This document shows, in pieces, positions 35,140 to 43,495 of a stretch of DNA of 64,000 nucleotides. The stretch is from contig NZ_JAAXPS010000005.1 of NCBI RefSeq assembly GCF_012396555.1, forward strand, positions 1-64,000, read 5' to 3'. This stretch comes from Facklamia miroungae (lineage in GTDB: Bacteria > Bacillota > Bacilli > Lactobacillales > Aerococcaceae). The position numbers were made by a program, and so were the translations under genes. Numbering within the stretch: the stretch's first letter is position 1; every line of letters starts with the position of its first letter. Below the pieces are notes generated by a model. That model did not search any database. It was not told the DNA's origin and was given only the letters and a program-made list of their open reading frames with translations.

Positions 35140-35219
35140 GAGGACTTCTTATGCCTATGTGCAGAAGTCCTCCTTTTTTTGCCTGAAAAACAATCAGTCA
35201 AAAGAAATGGAGGACTTCT
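35140..35219 (+). promoter_or_regulatory. three-arm leader switch (attenuator / Shine-Dalgarno sequestration)
   Basis: Arm A GAGGACTTCT (35140-35149) pairs with arm B AGAAGTCCTC (35163-35172) and is followed by seven T, giving an intrinsic terminator. Arm A recurs as GGAGGACTTCT at 35209-35219, the ribosome-binding site of the sigma-like gene, so B can instead pair with that site over 11 bases and hide it. A short ORF spans arm B. Confidence 0.6.
35151..35186 (+). CDS. putative 11-residue leader peptide
   Basis: MPMCRSPPFFA starts seven bases after GAGG and its codons cover arm B of the leader hairpin, so a ribosome translating it would melt the terminator. No known leader is claimed. Confidence 0.4.
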   Translation: MPMCRSPPFFA

Positions 35220-35221
35220 AA

Positions 35222-35506
35222 ATGAAAAAAGAATATTACCTTTATGTCAATGGACAAAAGGTTAGCGTCAGCGAGCAGATATATAAAGTCTACTGGCGAG
35301 AAAAAGAACACGAAAAGTATTTAGAGCAGGTGGACAAGAAAAACCACTTGCTCTTTTTTTCATCATTGGATCATGACGGACACTTTATAGATAATATTGT
35401 TGATCAAAGTGTTGATGTAGAAAAGATTGTGGAAACACAAATGATGATTGAATCTCTCAGAAATGCTATATCAAGACTCAATGATGAAGACATGTGGAGA
35501 CAGTAG
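35222..35506 (+). pseudogene. sigma-70-like element regulator, truncated at attR
   Basis: The 94-residue product (KKEYYLYVNGQKVSVSEQIY, then HLLFFSSLDHDGHFIDNIVD) matches the front of the small sigma-region-4-like proteins of Tn916/Tn1549-type elements. Those continue with a helix-turn-helix of about 40 residues. Here the family pattern stops at LNDED and the last residues MWRQ are read out of the attachment core CATGTGGAGAC, so the DNA-binding part is gone. GGAGG precedes the start but is inside the leader switch. Confidence 0.7.
35491..35501 (+). repeat. right attachment-site core (attR)
   Basis: Exact copy of the attL core CATGTGGAGAC. On its right the DNA reads in the rlmCD frame. Confidence 0.85.
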
Positions 35507-35544
35507 CTATGTTGTCAAAGAAAAAAGTAAAACTGATTAAATAA
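35491..35544 (+). pseudogene. displaced original 3' end of rlmCD
   Basis: From the core on, the frame reads HVETVAMLSKKKVKLIK and a stop, the expected ending of an RlmCD/RumA protein, and it is followed at once by a strong terminator. It is the native tail cut off from its gene by the insertion. Confidence 0.85.
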
Positions 35545-35585
35545 AAAGGTTCTAAAATTTTAAAATAAATTTTAGAACCTTTTTT
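35543..35585 (+). terminator. original rlmCD terminator
   Basis: AGGTTCTAAAATTT and AAATTTTAGAACCT form a perfect stem around a 6-nt loop with A- and T-runs on either side. Confidence 0.88.
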
Positions 35586-35685
35586 ATGTTATTGAACATG
35601 TTGTGGGAAGATATAGCATAAACTAGACGTCGTATACGCTAAGTTTATTTGAGATAATTTATTTAGGGAATTCATTATAAACTTT

Positions 35686-35713
35686 TAATAAAATTTCAAA
35701 CAAAGATTTGAAA
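35686..35713 (-). terminator. terminator after CorC-type gene
   Basis: On the minus strand TTTCAAA and TTTGAAA pair around a 6-nt loop, followed by TTTTATT. Confidence 0.5.
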
Positions 35714-35728
35714 TAAAAAATTCATTTG

Positions 35729-36985
35729 CTATATTTTATTTTTAATAGTAGTTAAATTTAATTTAATAATCCGCTTGTCATCAATTTCAGTTACCTTTAA
35801 GATGTAATTTCCTAATTGGATGGTATCACCTATCTCTGCCAGACGACCGATTTGTTCAAGAAAAAACCCGCCTATTGTTTGGGAATAATAGGTTTCTTCA
35901 ATATTCATGTTAAAAAAATCAATGATCTCATTTATATTCGCTACTCCCAAAATATCATAGGACCCATCAGAGTTCTTGATAGCTTCGTAAACTCTTTCGT
36001 CTGTTTCATCCCAGATCTCGCCTACCAACAATTCAAGAATGTCTTCCATGGTAATGATTCCCCAAAATTCACCATATTCTCCTCTAATAATAGCAAAAGG
36101 TATCTGTTCTGTTTGCATTTTAGAAAGGACTCGGGTAACTCTCTCACTAGGATAGACATACAGAACCTCAGAAACAATTTCGCTTACTTCTTTTTCATCA
36201 GAAATTCCTAGTAGCAAGCGAGAAAAATCTTTTTCATGGATGTATCCCACCGTATTATCAATACTATCATCAAAAACAACTATTCTTGAATAGTTGTTAC
36301 AGTAGACCTCTCTTTTTATTTTATCTATAGGGTCATTGATATCAATAGAAATAACATCGGTTCTAGGAACAAGAATAGATTTTACTTTTAAGTCATCTAA
36401 TTTAATGGCAGAACGAATCAAAGAATGTTCATAATTACTTAGGTTGCCAGTTTTTTCTGCTTCATTTATTAAAACTAAAATCTCTTCGTCACTGATTTTT
36501 GAATCTTCATTATTTTTAAACAATTTACTTACATAAATAGTCCACTTGTTAAATAGCCATATTAAAGGTTTAAATACTATCACAACTACATTTAGAATCG
36601 GAGCAGAAAATCTTGCTAATTTCTCAGATTGTTGATTGGCTATTGATTTGGGAGTGATTTCTCCAAAGATTAATACGGCTATGGTCATAACCATCGTGGA
36701 AAGGAATGCTCCATTTTGAGGGAAATGTCTCACAAATAATATTGTTGCCAAGGTAGAAGCGCCCACATTTATAACGTTATTCCCGATGAGTATTCCTGAT
36801 ATTAAAGCATCATAGTTGTCTTTTAGTTTTAAAACAAGACTTGCCCTGGGGTCCCCTTGTTGAGCTTTAGATTTTATTCTTATACTATTCAAAGAAGTAA
36901 AGGCTGTTTCAGAAGCAGAAAAAAAGGCGGATCCTCCAAGTAAAAAAATTAGTATAATAATATTCGTTATCGACTCGCTTTCCAT
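35729..36985 (-). CDS. CNNM/CorC-type membrane transporter with CBS pair
   Basis: Membrane protein of 418 residues from the ATG at 36985, five bases after AAGGAA; a 19-residue in-frame extension lacks a ribosome-binding site. An N-terminal DUF21 domain of three to four helices (FFSASETAFTSLNSIRIKSKAQQGDPRA; GEITPKSIANQ) is followed by two CBS domains (LVPRTDVISIDINDP; GIITMEDILELLVGEIWDE) and a C-terminal CorC_HlyC domain. The family is often named hemolysin but is linked to Mg2+/Co2+ export. It stands alone just outside the mobile element, with AT-rich flanks. Confidence 0.87.
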   Translation of the reverse strand: MESESITNIIILIFLLGGSAFFSASETAFTSLNSIRIKSKAQQGDPRASLVLKLKDNYDALISGILIGNNVINVGASTLATILFVRHFPQNGAFLSTMVMTIAVLIFGEITPKSIANQQSEKLARFSAPILNVVVIVFKPLIWLFNKWTIYVSKLFKNNEDSKISDEEILVLINEAEKTGNLSNYEHSLIRSAIKLDDLKVKSILVPRTDVISIDINDPIDKIKREVYCNNYSRIVVFDDSIDNTVGYIHEKDFSRLLLGISDEKEVSEIVSEVLYVYPSERVTRVLSKMQTEQIPFAIIRGEYGEFWGIITMEDILELLVGEIWDETDERVYEAIKNSDGSYDILGVANINEIIDFFNMNIEETYYSQTIGGFFLEQIGRLAEIGDTIQLGNYILKVTEIDDKRIIKLNLTTIKNKI

Positions 36986-37439
36986 GGATATTCCTTTCTT
37001 ATATCTGGGTCTATATTTTATTTTTGTATTTAAATGACCCATGAATTATTTACTATTAAATATATCATAAAATCACAGCAAAAGAATAAATTTCAAAGAA
37101 TAATTAAGAGCTTCAAAAAATAGTTACAAAATTCATAAATAGATGCTAACGAAAGGATTTTTAATAAGAAACATAAATTGTTCAATATTATTAAACCTAT
37201 AAGTTAGTAATTAGGGTTTTTCTTGATAGATTTAAAATGGTGTTTGGTTCCCATATGTATTAGTATCTGTTCTAACTTATATGATCAGGTCTTAGTGTAG
37301 TGAACGATTCTCCTTCTAAATTAGGACCAACAGAATAATATAATGAAATCAAAGTTTTCTAAAACCATATTCGATTATAATCCATCAGGCATCCTTCTAT
37401 AATTAACTTATAAAGAAAAACATTTTAGAAAGGATGATG
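36986..37439. other. AT-rich spacer, about 450 bases
   Basis: Between the divergent CorC-type gene and ccdA. TATAAT hexamers occur at 37376-37381 and 37398-37403 without a matching -35; either could serve ccdA. I see no ORF with a ribosome-binding site, no tRNA and no repeat. Confidence 0.45.
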
Positions 37440-38159
37440 ATGATGATAGGAGAAAACATTTTACTTAGTTCCGTCTTTATTGCTGGTTTATTATCATTTT
37501 TTGCTCCCTGTACCTTCCCCTTAATTCCAGTCTATATTGGTTTTATGACCGATGAATCAGGAGAATATCAAAAATTAAAGCTTGGTAAGTTTGAAATCAA
37601 TAAAGGAGGTATTATCAAAACGATAGCCTTTGTTCTAGGCCTTTCAACCAGTTTTATCTTTTTAGGCTTTGGAGCAGGTTGGCTCGGTCAGGTTTTAAAT
37701 AATTCCTATGTTCTCGTTTTTGCTGGTTTTCTAGTCTTTCTGTTGGGTATTCATCAGATGGACCTTATTCATTTTAAGAAATTGGACCAAATGCATGGTA
37801 TCCAAGTGAAGGTAAAACAGAAAAAGGCCTTAGGTACTTATCTGATGGGTGTTTCCTTTAGTCTCGGTTGGACGCCTTGCGTAGGTCCCATCTTGGGTGC
37901 AGTCTTAGTGACTTCAGCTAGTAGCGGAACACAATTTTACGGCGCTTTCCTCATGTTAATCTATTCTTTAGGCTTGATGATCCCCTTTTTGATTATGGCG
38001 CTTTTATCCACCTATATGTTAGACCGAGTCAGCTTTTTCAAAAAACACTTACTCACTATTAAACGCGCCGGTGGATTCTTAGTGATGCTTATGGGTCTAG
38101 TGCTCATGACTAATCAACTGCCCAACTTAGTCGCATATTTTAACAACTTATTTAATTAG
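37440..38159 (+). CDS. ccdA: CcdA-type membrane thiol-disulfide transporter
   Basis: Six-helix membrane protein of about 239 residues that passes reducing power from cytosolic thioredoxin to extracytoplasmic partners. The redox cysteines are in FFAPCTFPLIPVYIG (helix 1) and SLGWTPCVGPILGA (helix 4), the DsbD-beta/CcdA signature. Four ATG codons in a row (37434-37443) make the exact start uncertain; 37440 has the best distance from AAAGG. The next gene begins 11 bases after the stop, and the set ccdA-etrx-msrAB matches the pneumococcal operon for surface methionine sulfoxide repair. Confidence 0.9.
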   Translation: MMIGENILLSSVFIAGLLSFFAPCTFPLIPVYIGFMTDESGEYQKLKLGKFEINKGGIIKTIAFVLGLSTSFIFLGFGAGWLGQVLNNSYVLVFAGFLVFLLGIHQMDLIHFKKLDQMHGIQVKVKQKKALGTYLMGVSFSLGWTPCVGPILGAVLVTSASSGTQFYGAFLMLIYSLGLMIPFLIMALLSTYMLDRVSFFKKHLLTIKRAGGFLVMLMGLVLMTNQLPNLVAYFNNLFN

Positions 38160-38170
38160 GAGGAAAAAAG

Positions 38171-38746
38171 ATGAAAAAGATTTTGTTATTACTTACCATT
38201 GTTTCATTCGCCACAGCTTGTGCACCGACTATTGACAATAAGGTAGAAGAGAGTAGTTCGAATAAAGAACAAGAAAAAATGCAAACTTCTCTGGAGAAAC
38301 AAGCAAAGGAAGCGGATAAAAAACGTAGCTATGATTTCACACTGAATGATCTCAATGGAGAGGCATATACCTTAGCAGACCAAAAAGGCAAAAATGTTTA
38401 TGTTAAGTTTTGGGCTTCTTGGTGTCCTGTCTGTCTAGCAGGTCTCGAAGATTTAAATACTTTAGCCGGTCAGGAAAACGATTTCGAAGTGGTGACTATT
38501 GTTTCACCCAATCATAATGGCGAAAAGAACAAGGAAGAGTTTATGGCTTGGTTTAATTCCTTAGAATATGACAATATGACGGTTCTTCTTGATGAAACGG
38601 GTGAAGTTTTTGCCAACTATGGTGTTCGTTCTATGCCAACCAACGCAATCATAGACAGTCACGGGACACCAGTCAAAATAATTCCGGGTGAGATTAGGAA
38701 AGATACATTGACTCCAATCTTTGAAGCCTTAGAAAAGGGGAATTAA
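38171..38746 (+). CDS. extracellular thioredoxin-like lipoprotein (Etrx/TlpA type)
   Basis: Lipoprotein of 191 residues with a lipobox ending FATAC at about residues 13-17, a charged spacer and a TlpA/ResA-like thioredoxin domain. The active site is WASWCPVC, and the cis-Pro loop is [10 protein letters not shown]. It would receive electrons from CcdA and hand them to the MsrAB lipoprotein encoded next. The name Etrx is used for the pneumococcal equivalents. TAGGAGG overlaps the ccdA stop, so translation is coupled. Confidence 0.9.
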   Translation: MKKILLLLTIVSFATACAPTIDNKVEESSSNKEQEKMQTSLEKQAKEADKKRSYDFTLNDLNGEAYTLADQKGKNVYVKFWASWCPVCLAGLEDLNTLAGQENDFEVVTIVSPNHNGEKNKEEFMAWFNSLEYDNMTVLLDETGEVFANYGVRSMPTNAIIDSHGTPVKIIPGEIRKDTLTPIFEALEKGN

Positions 38747-38747
38747 A

Positions 38748-39863
38748 ATGAAAAAAATACTTATTCTATTAGGATTTTGCTTAGTCTTAGTTGCTTGTTC
38801 ACATGCAGGATCAAGTAGTAAGCTAGCAGATGATCGCATTGATAAGATTGATGCGCTTTTAGATAAGGAAAAGCGTCAAACTCTTTCTAATCCTAACAAA
38901 GAAATTGATTACTCATCAGCCGAATTAAAGAAAATCTATTTAGCTGGAGGCTGTTTTTGGGGAATCGAAGCTTATATGGAAAAAATCTATGGTGTAGCTG
39001 ATGCAGTGAGTGGATATGCTAATGGAAAGAAAAAAGAAGTCACTTATGAAGAAGTTATTAAAGGATCAGGACATGCTGAGACAGTTGAAGTAACCTATGA
39101 CCCTGAAAGAATTAGCCTTGAAGGCTTATTAGATTATTACTTAAAAGTGGTCGATCCCACCAGTGAAAATAGACAAGGCAATGACCGCGGTATTCAATAC
39201 CGAACAGGTATTTATTATATAGAAGATCAGGATCAAGCGATTATTGAAGGACGCTTAACCAAAGAGCAAGCCAAATATAAACAACCCATTCGCATCGAGG
39301 TAAAAGGTCTTGAGGCTTTTTACCCAGCCGAAGAATACCATCAAGATTATTTACAAAAGAATCCGAATGGTTACTGTCATATTGATTTAACGCAGGCCAA
39401 CGAACCACTCATCGATGTTAAATTATATCCAAAACCTACTGATCAGGAATTAAAAGCCAAATTAACGACTATTCAATACCAAGTCACTCAAAAAAATGAT
39501 ACCGAATCGTCTTTTTCGAATGAGTATTGGGATAACAAAGAACCAGGACTTTACGTAGATGTAGCAACCGGCGAACCCCTTTTTAGTTCCAAGGATAAAT
39601 TCGATTCGGGTTGCGGGTGGCCATCATTTTCTAAGCCGATTGCCAAGGAAGTTGTGACATATCTTGAGGATTTGAGCTATAATATGAATAGAATTGAGGT
39701 AAGAAGTCGTTCCGGTAATTCCCATTTAGGTCATGTGTTTGAAGATGGACCAGAAGAATTAGGGGGCTTACGTTATTGCATTAATAGTGCTGCGATTGAG
39801 TTTATACCCCTTGAAGATATGACGACGGCTGGATATGAGTATTTAATTAATTATGTGAAGTAG
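38748..39863 (+). CDS. msrAB: fused methionine sulfoxide reductase A/B lipoprotein
   Basis: Surface repair enzyme of 371 residues that reduces both S and R methionine sulfoxides. A lipobox (VLVAC) is followed by the MsrA domain with catalytic Cys in [14 protein letters not shown] (about residue 75) and [16 protein letters not shown], then from about 235 the MsrB domain with [27 protein letters not shown] and catalytic Cys in [13 protein letters not shown]. The zinc-binding CxxC pairs of some MsrB proteins are absent. It is the third gene of the ccdA-etrx-msrAB operon, and a response regulator starts six bases after its stop. Confidence 0.95.
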   Translation: MKKILILLGFCLVLVACSHAGSSSKLADDRIDKIDALLDKEKRQTLSNPNKEIDYSSAELKKIYLAGGCFWGIEAYMEKIYGVADAVSGYANGKKKEVTYEEVIKGSGHAETVEVTYDPERISLEGLLDYYLKVVDPTSENRQGNDRGIQYRTGIYYIEDQDQAIIEGRLTKEQAKYKQPIRIEVKGLEAFYPAEEYHQDYLQKNPNGYCHIDLTQANEPLIDVKLYPKPTDQELKAKLTTIQYQVTQKNDTESSFSNEYWDNKEPGLYVDVATGEPLFSSKDKFDSGCGWPSFSKPIAKEVVTYLEDLSYNMNRIEVRSRSGNSHLGHVFEDGPEELGGLRYCINSAAIEFIPLEDMTTAGYEYLINYVK

Positions 39864-39869
39864 GTAATT

Positions 39870-40616
39870 ATGTTTAAATTATTGATAGCTGATGATGAAT
39901 CAATTATTCGTCGGGGCATAAAAAAATTAATCCCTTTAGAGGATCTAGGCATTACGACCGTTTATGAGGCAGAGGATGGTGAAGAAGCATTACAAATCAT
40001 TAAAGATGATCAACCAGATATTTTGCTTCTAGACATTAATATGCCTAAATTAGATGGCTTGAGCTTAGCTGAGGAAATTAAAGACACACATCAGGATACA
40101 TATATAATTATTTTAACGGGCTATGATTATTTTGAATATATGCAAAAGGCTATTCGAGCTAAAGTGGATGATTACATTTTAAAACCAGTCTCAAAAAAAG
40201 ACATTGAATTCATCTTACAAACAGCGATTACTAAGATAAAAGAAAAACGACAAAAAGATGAGATTAAGGCATTGATGCCTGAAGAAGTAGACATGGCCAG
40301 ACGCTCAGATCTGATCGAAGACTATTTGGATAAAAATATGTTTCAAACCGATCTGTCGCTTAATCAGATGGCGGAAGCAATCGGCTATAATAGTAATTAT
40401 TTGTCTGTTTTGGTCAAAGATTATTATGGAATGAGCTTCCAGGATTACATCAATAAACAACGTATGGAGAAAGCAAAGCTACTTTTACTATCCAGCGATA
40501 AAAAGAACTATGAGATCGCGCATGAAATCGGGATTGAAGATGTTAATTATTTTATCACTAAGTTTAAAAAATACTATCAAATCACCCCCAAACAGTTTAG
40601 GCAGGGTAAGAAATGA
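39870..40616 (+). CDS. AraC-type response regulator (YesN/ZmpR-like)
   Basis: Response regulator of 248 residues. The receiver has LIADDE, phospho-acceptor Asp in ILLLDINMPKLDG (about residue 53) and DDYILKPV; the C-terminus has two AraC helix-turn-helices (LSLNQMAEAIGYNSNYLSVLVKDYYG; IAHEIGIEDVNYFITKFKKYYQITPKQFR). Cotranscription with msrAB is likely. The pneumococcal msrAB1 operon has the same next genes (two-component system 09, ZmpRS), where they regulate a surface metalloprotease and the operon; no such protease gene is in this window. Confidence 0.9.
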   Translation: MFKLLIADDESIIRRGIKKLIPLEDLGITTVYEAEDGEEALQIIKDDQPDILLLDINMPKLDGLSLAEEIKDTHQDTYIIILTGYDYFEYMQKAIRAKVDDYILKPVSKKDIEFILQTAITKIKEKRQKDEIKALMPEEVDMARRSDLIEDYLDKNMFQTDLSLNQMAEAIGYNSNYLSVLVKDYYGMSFQDYINKQRMEKAKLLLLSSDKKNYEIAHEIGIEDVNYFITKFKKYYQITPKQFRQGKK

Positions 40617-42298
40617 AAACAATGCGAAACCGTTTTGACCGAAAAATCAGTGTATATTTTTTCAGTATTTCAATGATGATCGTTTTAATTTTATCTTATG
40701 CTAACTATAGATCCTCAGTAAAAATTATTAAGCAAAATATCGAAATGGAAAACAGTCAACAGTTAAAGACTGCGAGTTTATATATTGCTTCCTACCTAGA
40801 AAAGATGAAAAGTTTAAACAGCTTATTAGCTATGACCCCCGAATTAAATAGTAATAAAGAGCGAGTAATTGATGAGCGTGCTTTAAAAAGCACACTTGAT
40901 TTAATAAAATCGAGCGATACCATTATTAAAAATATCATGGTAATAACTAAATCGGGTCAGTTGATCACTCACACCGGAAGTGTAATGGAAAGTAAAAAGC
41001 CGGTGTTGAATGAAGAGTGGTACCAAACAGCCTTAAAATCGAATAACATGGCTCAAATTACCCGTGAAAATCATTCAGGCTTTACCATGAATAAAAGTGA
41101 ACGAGTCATTTCCTTGAGCCATAAAATCGAAGACGGGAATAGAGAATTTCAAGGACTCACTATAATCGATGTCTCCTATAAATTTATTGAAGATTATATT
41201 TCTACGGTAAATTTAGGCGAAAATGGTTTTGCCTTTATTGTGGATGAAAATAAGCAGTTAATTTTTGATTCTGAACAGATGAATGGCGATTCACTCAAAG
41301 AAAAGGCAGAGTACCTTGCTATTATTGAAGATTCGAGTGATTTTAACAAAGAAGATTACATTATTTCAACGATCTATGTTCCGAATACAAATTGGCAATT
41401 GACGCAAGTTAGAAGCCCCGAAGAAATTTACACTTTAAATAGAAAGCTAATTACTGAAATGCTTATCTGGGCCTTTTTAATTTTACTCTTAAGTATTTTT
41501 CTTTCAATTTTCGTATCAAAAAAAGTCACCAATCCTATAGTCGACTTGATTGATGAGATGAAAAAAGTAAATCAAAATTTTTCGAATATCCCGGTAAACC
41601 AACAAGCTTCTTTGGAAATCATAGAACTGACCTTGGAGTATAATTTATTATTAGATCGTGTAAAAAAATTGACAGAAACAATTGAAGAAAAGGAAAAAGC
41701 TAAGCGCACTTATGAATTAAAAGCCCTTCAAAGTCAAATTAACCCACATTTTATCTATAACACTTTAGATACGATTTTATGGTTGGTTGAACTAGGCGAA
41801 AAAGATCAAGCTGTCGAAGTTATTCAATCTTTAGGCAGTTTATTGCGGACGACCTTGAGCGTGGATGAGGACGTTATTGAATTGAAGAGAGAAATAGAGC
41901 AAGTTAAAAATTATCTGAACATTCAAAAGATTAGGTATGATGATAAATTTGATTACGATATTTCGCTTGGAGCAAATACAGGCGAAATTTTAGTACCTAA
42001 GTTGATTATTCAACCGATTGTTGAAAATGCTATTTATCATGGTATTAAAACCAAAAAAGGTCAATCGCATATTCAAATTACGGCTTCGATTGGAGCGGAA
42101 GCTTTAATGATTCAGGTGGAGGATAATGGAGTAGGATTTAAGGATAAAAAGCATTCAAACAAATCAAAGCCTAAACTAGGCGGTATAGGTATGGCTAATG
42201 TGGACCAAAGATTGAAAATTCTCTACGGAGACGCTTATGGCCTAACTTATACTAGTGATGATCAATTAACTAGGGTCACATTAAAGATAAAAATCTAA
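40613..42298 (+). CDS. YesM-type sensor histidine kinase
   Basis: Membrane kinase of 561 residues. It has a helix at about 15-33, an extracellular Cache-like sensor, a second helix near 285-305, a HAMP domain, the His_kinase domain with H-box ALQSQINPHFIYNTLDTILW, and an ATPase domain (PIVENAIYHGI; DNGVGF; GGIGMANVDQRL). Its ATG overlaps the regulator's TGA. The ligand is unknown; sitting behind the oxidative-repair operon it may sense surface stress or a small molecule. A modest terminator follows. Confidence 0.9.
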   Translation: MKTMRNRFDRKISVYFFSISMMIVLILSYANYRSSVKIIKQNIEMENSQQLKTASLYIASYLEKMKSLNSLLAMTPELNSNKERVIDERALKSTLDLIKSSDTIIKNIMVITKSGQLITHTGSVMESKKPVLNEEWYQTALKSNNMAQITRENHSGFTMNKSERVISLSHKIEDGNREFQGLTIIDVSYKFIEDYISTVNLGENGFAFIVDENKQLIFDSEQMNGDSLKEKAEYLAIIEDSSDFNKEDYIISTIYVPNTNWQLTQVRSPEEIYTLNRKLITEMLIWAFLILLLSIFLSIFVSKKVTNPIVDLIDEMKKVNQNFSNIPVNQQASLEIIELTLEYNLLLDRVKKLTETIEEKEKAKRTYELKALQSQINPHFIYNTLDTILWLVELGEKDQAVEVIQSLGSLLRTTLSVDEDVIELKREIEQVKNYLNIQKIRYDDKFDYDISLGANTGEILVPKLIIQPIVENAIYHGIKTKKGQSHIQITASIGAEALMIQVEDNGVGFKDKKHSNKSKPKLGGIGMANVDQRLKILYGDAYGLTYTSDDQLTRVTLKIKI

Positions 42299-42341
42299 AA
42301 AAATTTCTATGCTCAATTACCACAAGACTTTAAAAAGAATT

Positions 42342-42378
42342 GAACCAGCGACAGTGACAAACTCTCCTGGTTCTTTTT
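42342..42378 (+). terminator. terminator after msrAB/two-component operon
   Basis: GAACCAG (42342-42348) pairs with CTGGTTC (42367-42373), followed by five T; loop of 18 nt. Confidence 0.6.
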
Positions 42379-42501
42379 GACTGGATAGCCCTAATCGTAA
42401 AATTTGTTATCAATAAATCAATCATTTAAAATGGAAATAATGAAAAGATAGAATTTTATTGAAGTGCCAAAATTAAAAAATATGATTACTTAGGAGCTAC
42501 T

Positions 42502-43476
42502 ATGTATTTCATCAAAAAATTATTAAATCCTGAACTTTTTCAAGGGAAGTACCAGACTAAAAATTACTTTGAAGGTTGGTATTATAAGTTAGTTACTAAG
42601 GATGAAAAGCATTCTATTGCGTTAATACCTGGGATCGCTTATGACAAAGAGGGTAAGGGGCATGCCTTTATTCAAATGATTGATCGTTTAACTTATCGAA
42701 CCGAATACTATCGTTTTCCCATAAATGCTTTTGATTTTTCAGGAAATTCCTTCGATATCACTATAGGTAATAGTAACTTTAAACAAAATCAATTAACAAT
42801 TGATCTGAGTAAACAAGCTTATCCGATAGAGGGGCATTTGACCTTTAATGAAATCGAATCCTTTCCTAAAAAATTATTGAGACCGGGAATTATGGGCCCT
42901 TTCTCTTTTGTACCTTTTATGGAATGCTATCATGGGGTTGTAACACTTCATCAAAGACTTTCTGGCACCTTAAAGATTAATCAACAAACCATTGATTTTA
43001 CAGATGGATATGGCTACATTGAAAAAGATTGGGGAAGGTCTTTTCCTGATTGGTGGGTGTGGCTACAATCCAACCATTTTAGTGAGGACAAGACTTCTTT
43101 AATGTTTTCAATGGCTAAAATTCCATGGCTAGGCAATCACTTTACTGGCTTTTTATCCTTCTTAAAGCATCAAGAAAAATTATATCTTTTCGCAACTTAT
43201 ACAGGGGCTAAAATAAAACGTATGAACTATCAAGAAGGTCAGATAGATGTTGAGATAACAGATCGAAACTATCAGTTAAATATAAGCGGACACTATGATC
43301 AAAGCGGGATTTTAAAAGCGCCTAAAAATGGCTTAATGGAAAGAAAAATTGCCGAAAGTATTTCATCGCTGATTCATGTGACACTTAAAGACAAAACGGG
43401 TAAGATCCTTTTTGAAGACGATGGTAAAAATGCGGGCTTAGAAGTTGTAGGAAAACCGTTGGAAGATAAAAAGTGA
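42502..43476 (+). CDS. tocopherol-cyclase-family protein
   Basis: Protein of 324 residues of the tocopherol-cyclase-like Pfam family. Seen are QGKYQTKNYFEGWYYKLV near the N-terminus, and DGYGYIEKDWGRSFPDWWVWLQ in the middle, the two most conserved parts of the family. In Firmicutes such proteins occur without tocopherol synthesis, so the real substrate is unknown; a lipid- or carotenoid-like hydrophobic ligand is plausible from the fold. No signal peptide. The next gene is 20 bases downstream. Confidence 0.82.
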   Translation: MYFIKKLLNPELFQGKYQTKNYFEGWYYKLVTKDEKHSIALIPGIAYDKEGKGHAFIQMIDRLTYRTEYYRFPINAFDFSGNSFDITIGNSNFKQNQLTIDLSKQAYPIEGHLTFNEIESFPKKLLRPGIMGPFSFVPFMECYHGVVTLHQRLSGTLKINQQTIDFTDGYGYIEKDWGRSFPDWWVWLQSNHFSEDKTSLMFSMAKIPWLGNHFTGFLSFLKHQEKLYLFATYTGAKIKRMNYQEGQIDVEITDRNYQLNISGHYDQSGILKAPKNGLMERKIAESISSLIHVTLKDKTGKILFEDDGKNAGLEVVGKPLEDKK

Positions 43477-43495
43477 GTAAGTAAGGAGTAATTAA

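Larger units (their letters stand above)
27952..35501. mobile_element. decayed integrative/mobilizable element inserted in rlmCD
   Basis: About 7.5 kb lies between two copies of CATGTGGAGAC (27952-27962 and 35491-35501). The 3' end of rlmCD (the rum/rumA family) is a known landing site for large streptococcal mobile elements. Contents are typical of clostridial/streptococcal conjugative elements: CD1845-like, RepA, MobC, XRE, sigma-like gene, and a regulator-plus-ABC-transporter cargo. DNA is clearly more AT-rich with more AGA and ATA codons than its surroundings. No integrase, relaxase, coupling protein or secretion gene remains, so it cannot move on its own. Confidence 0.88.
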
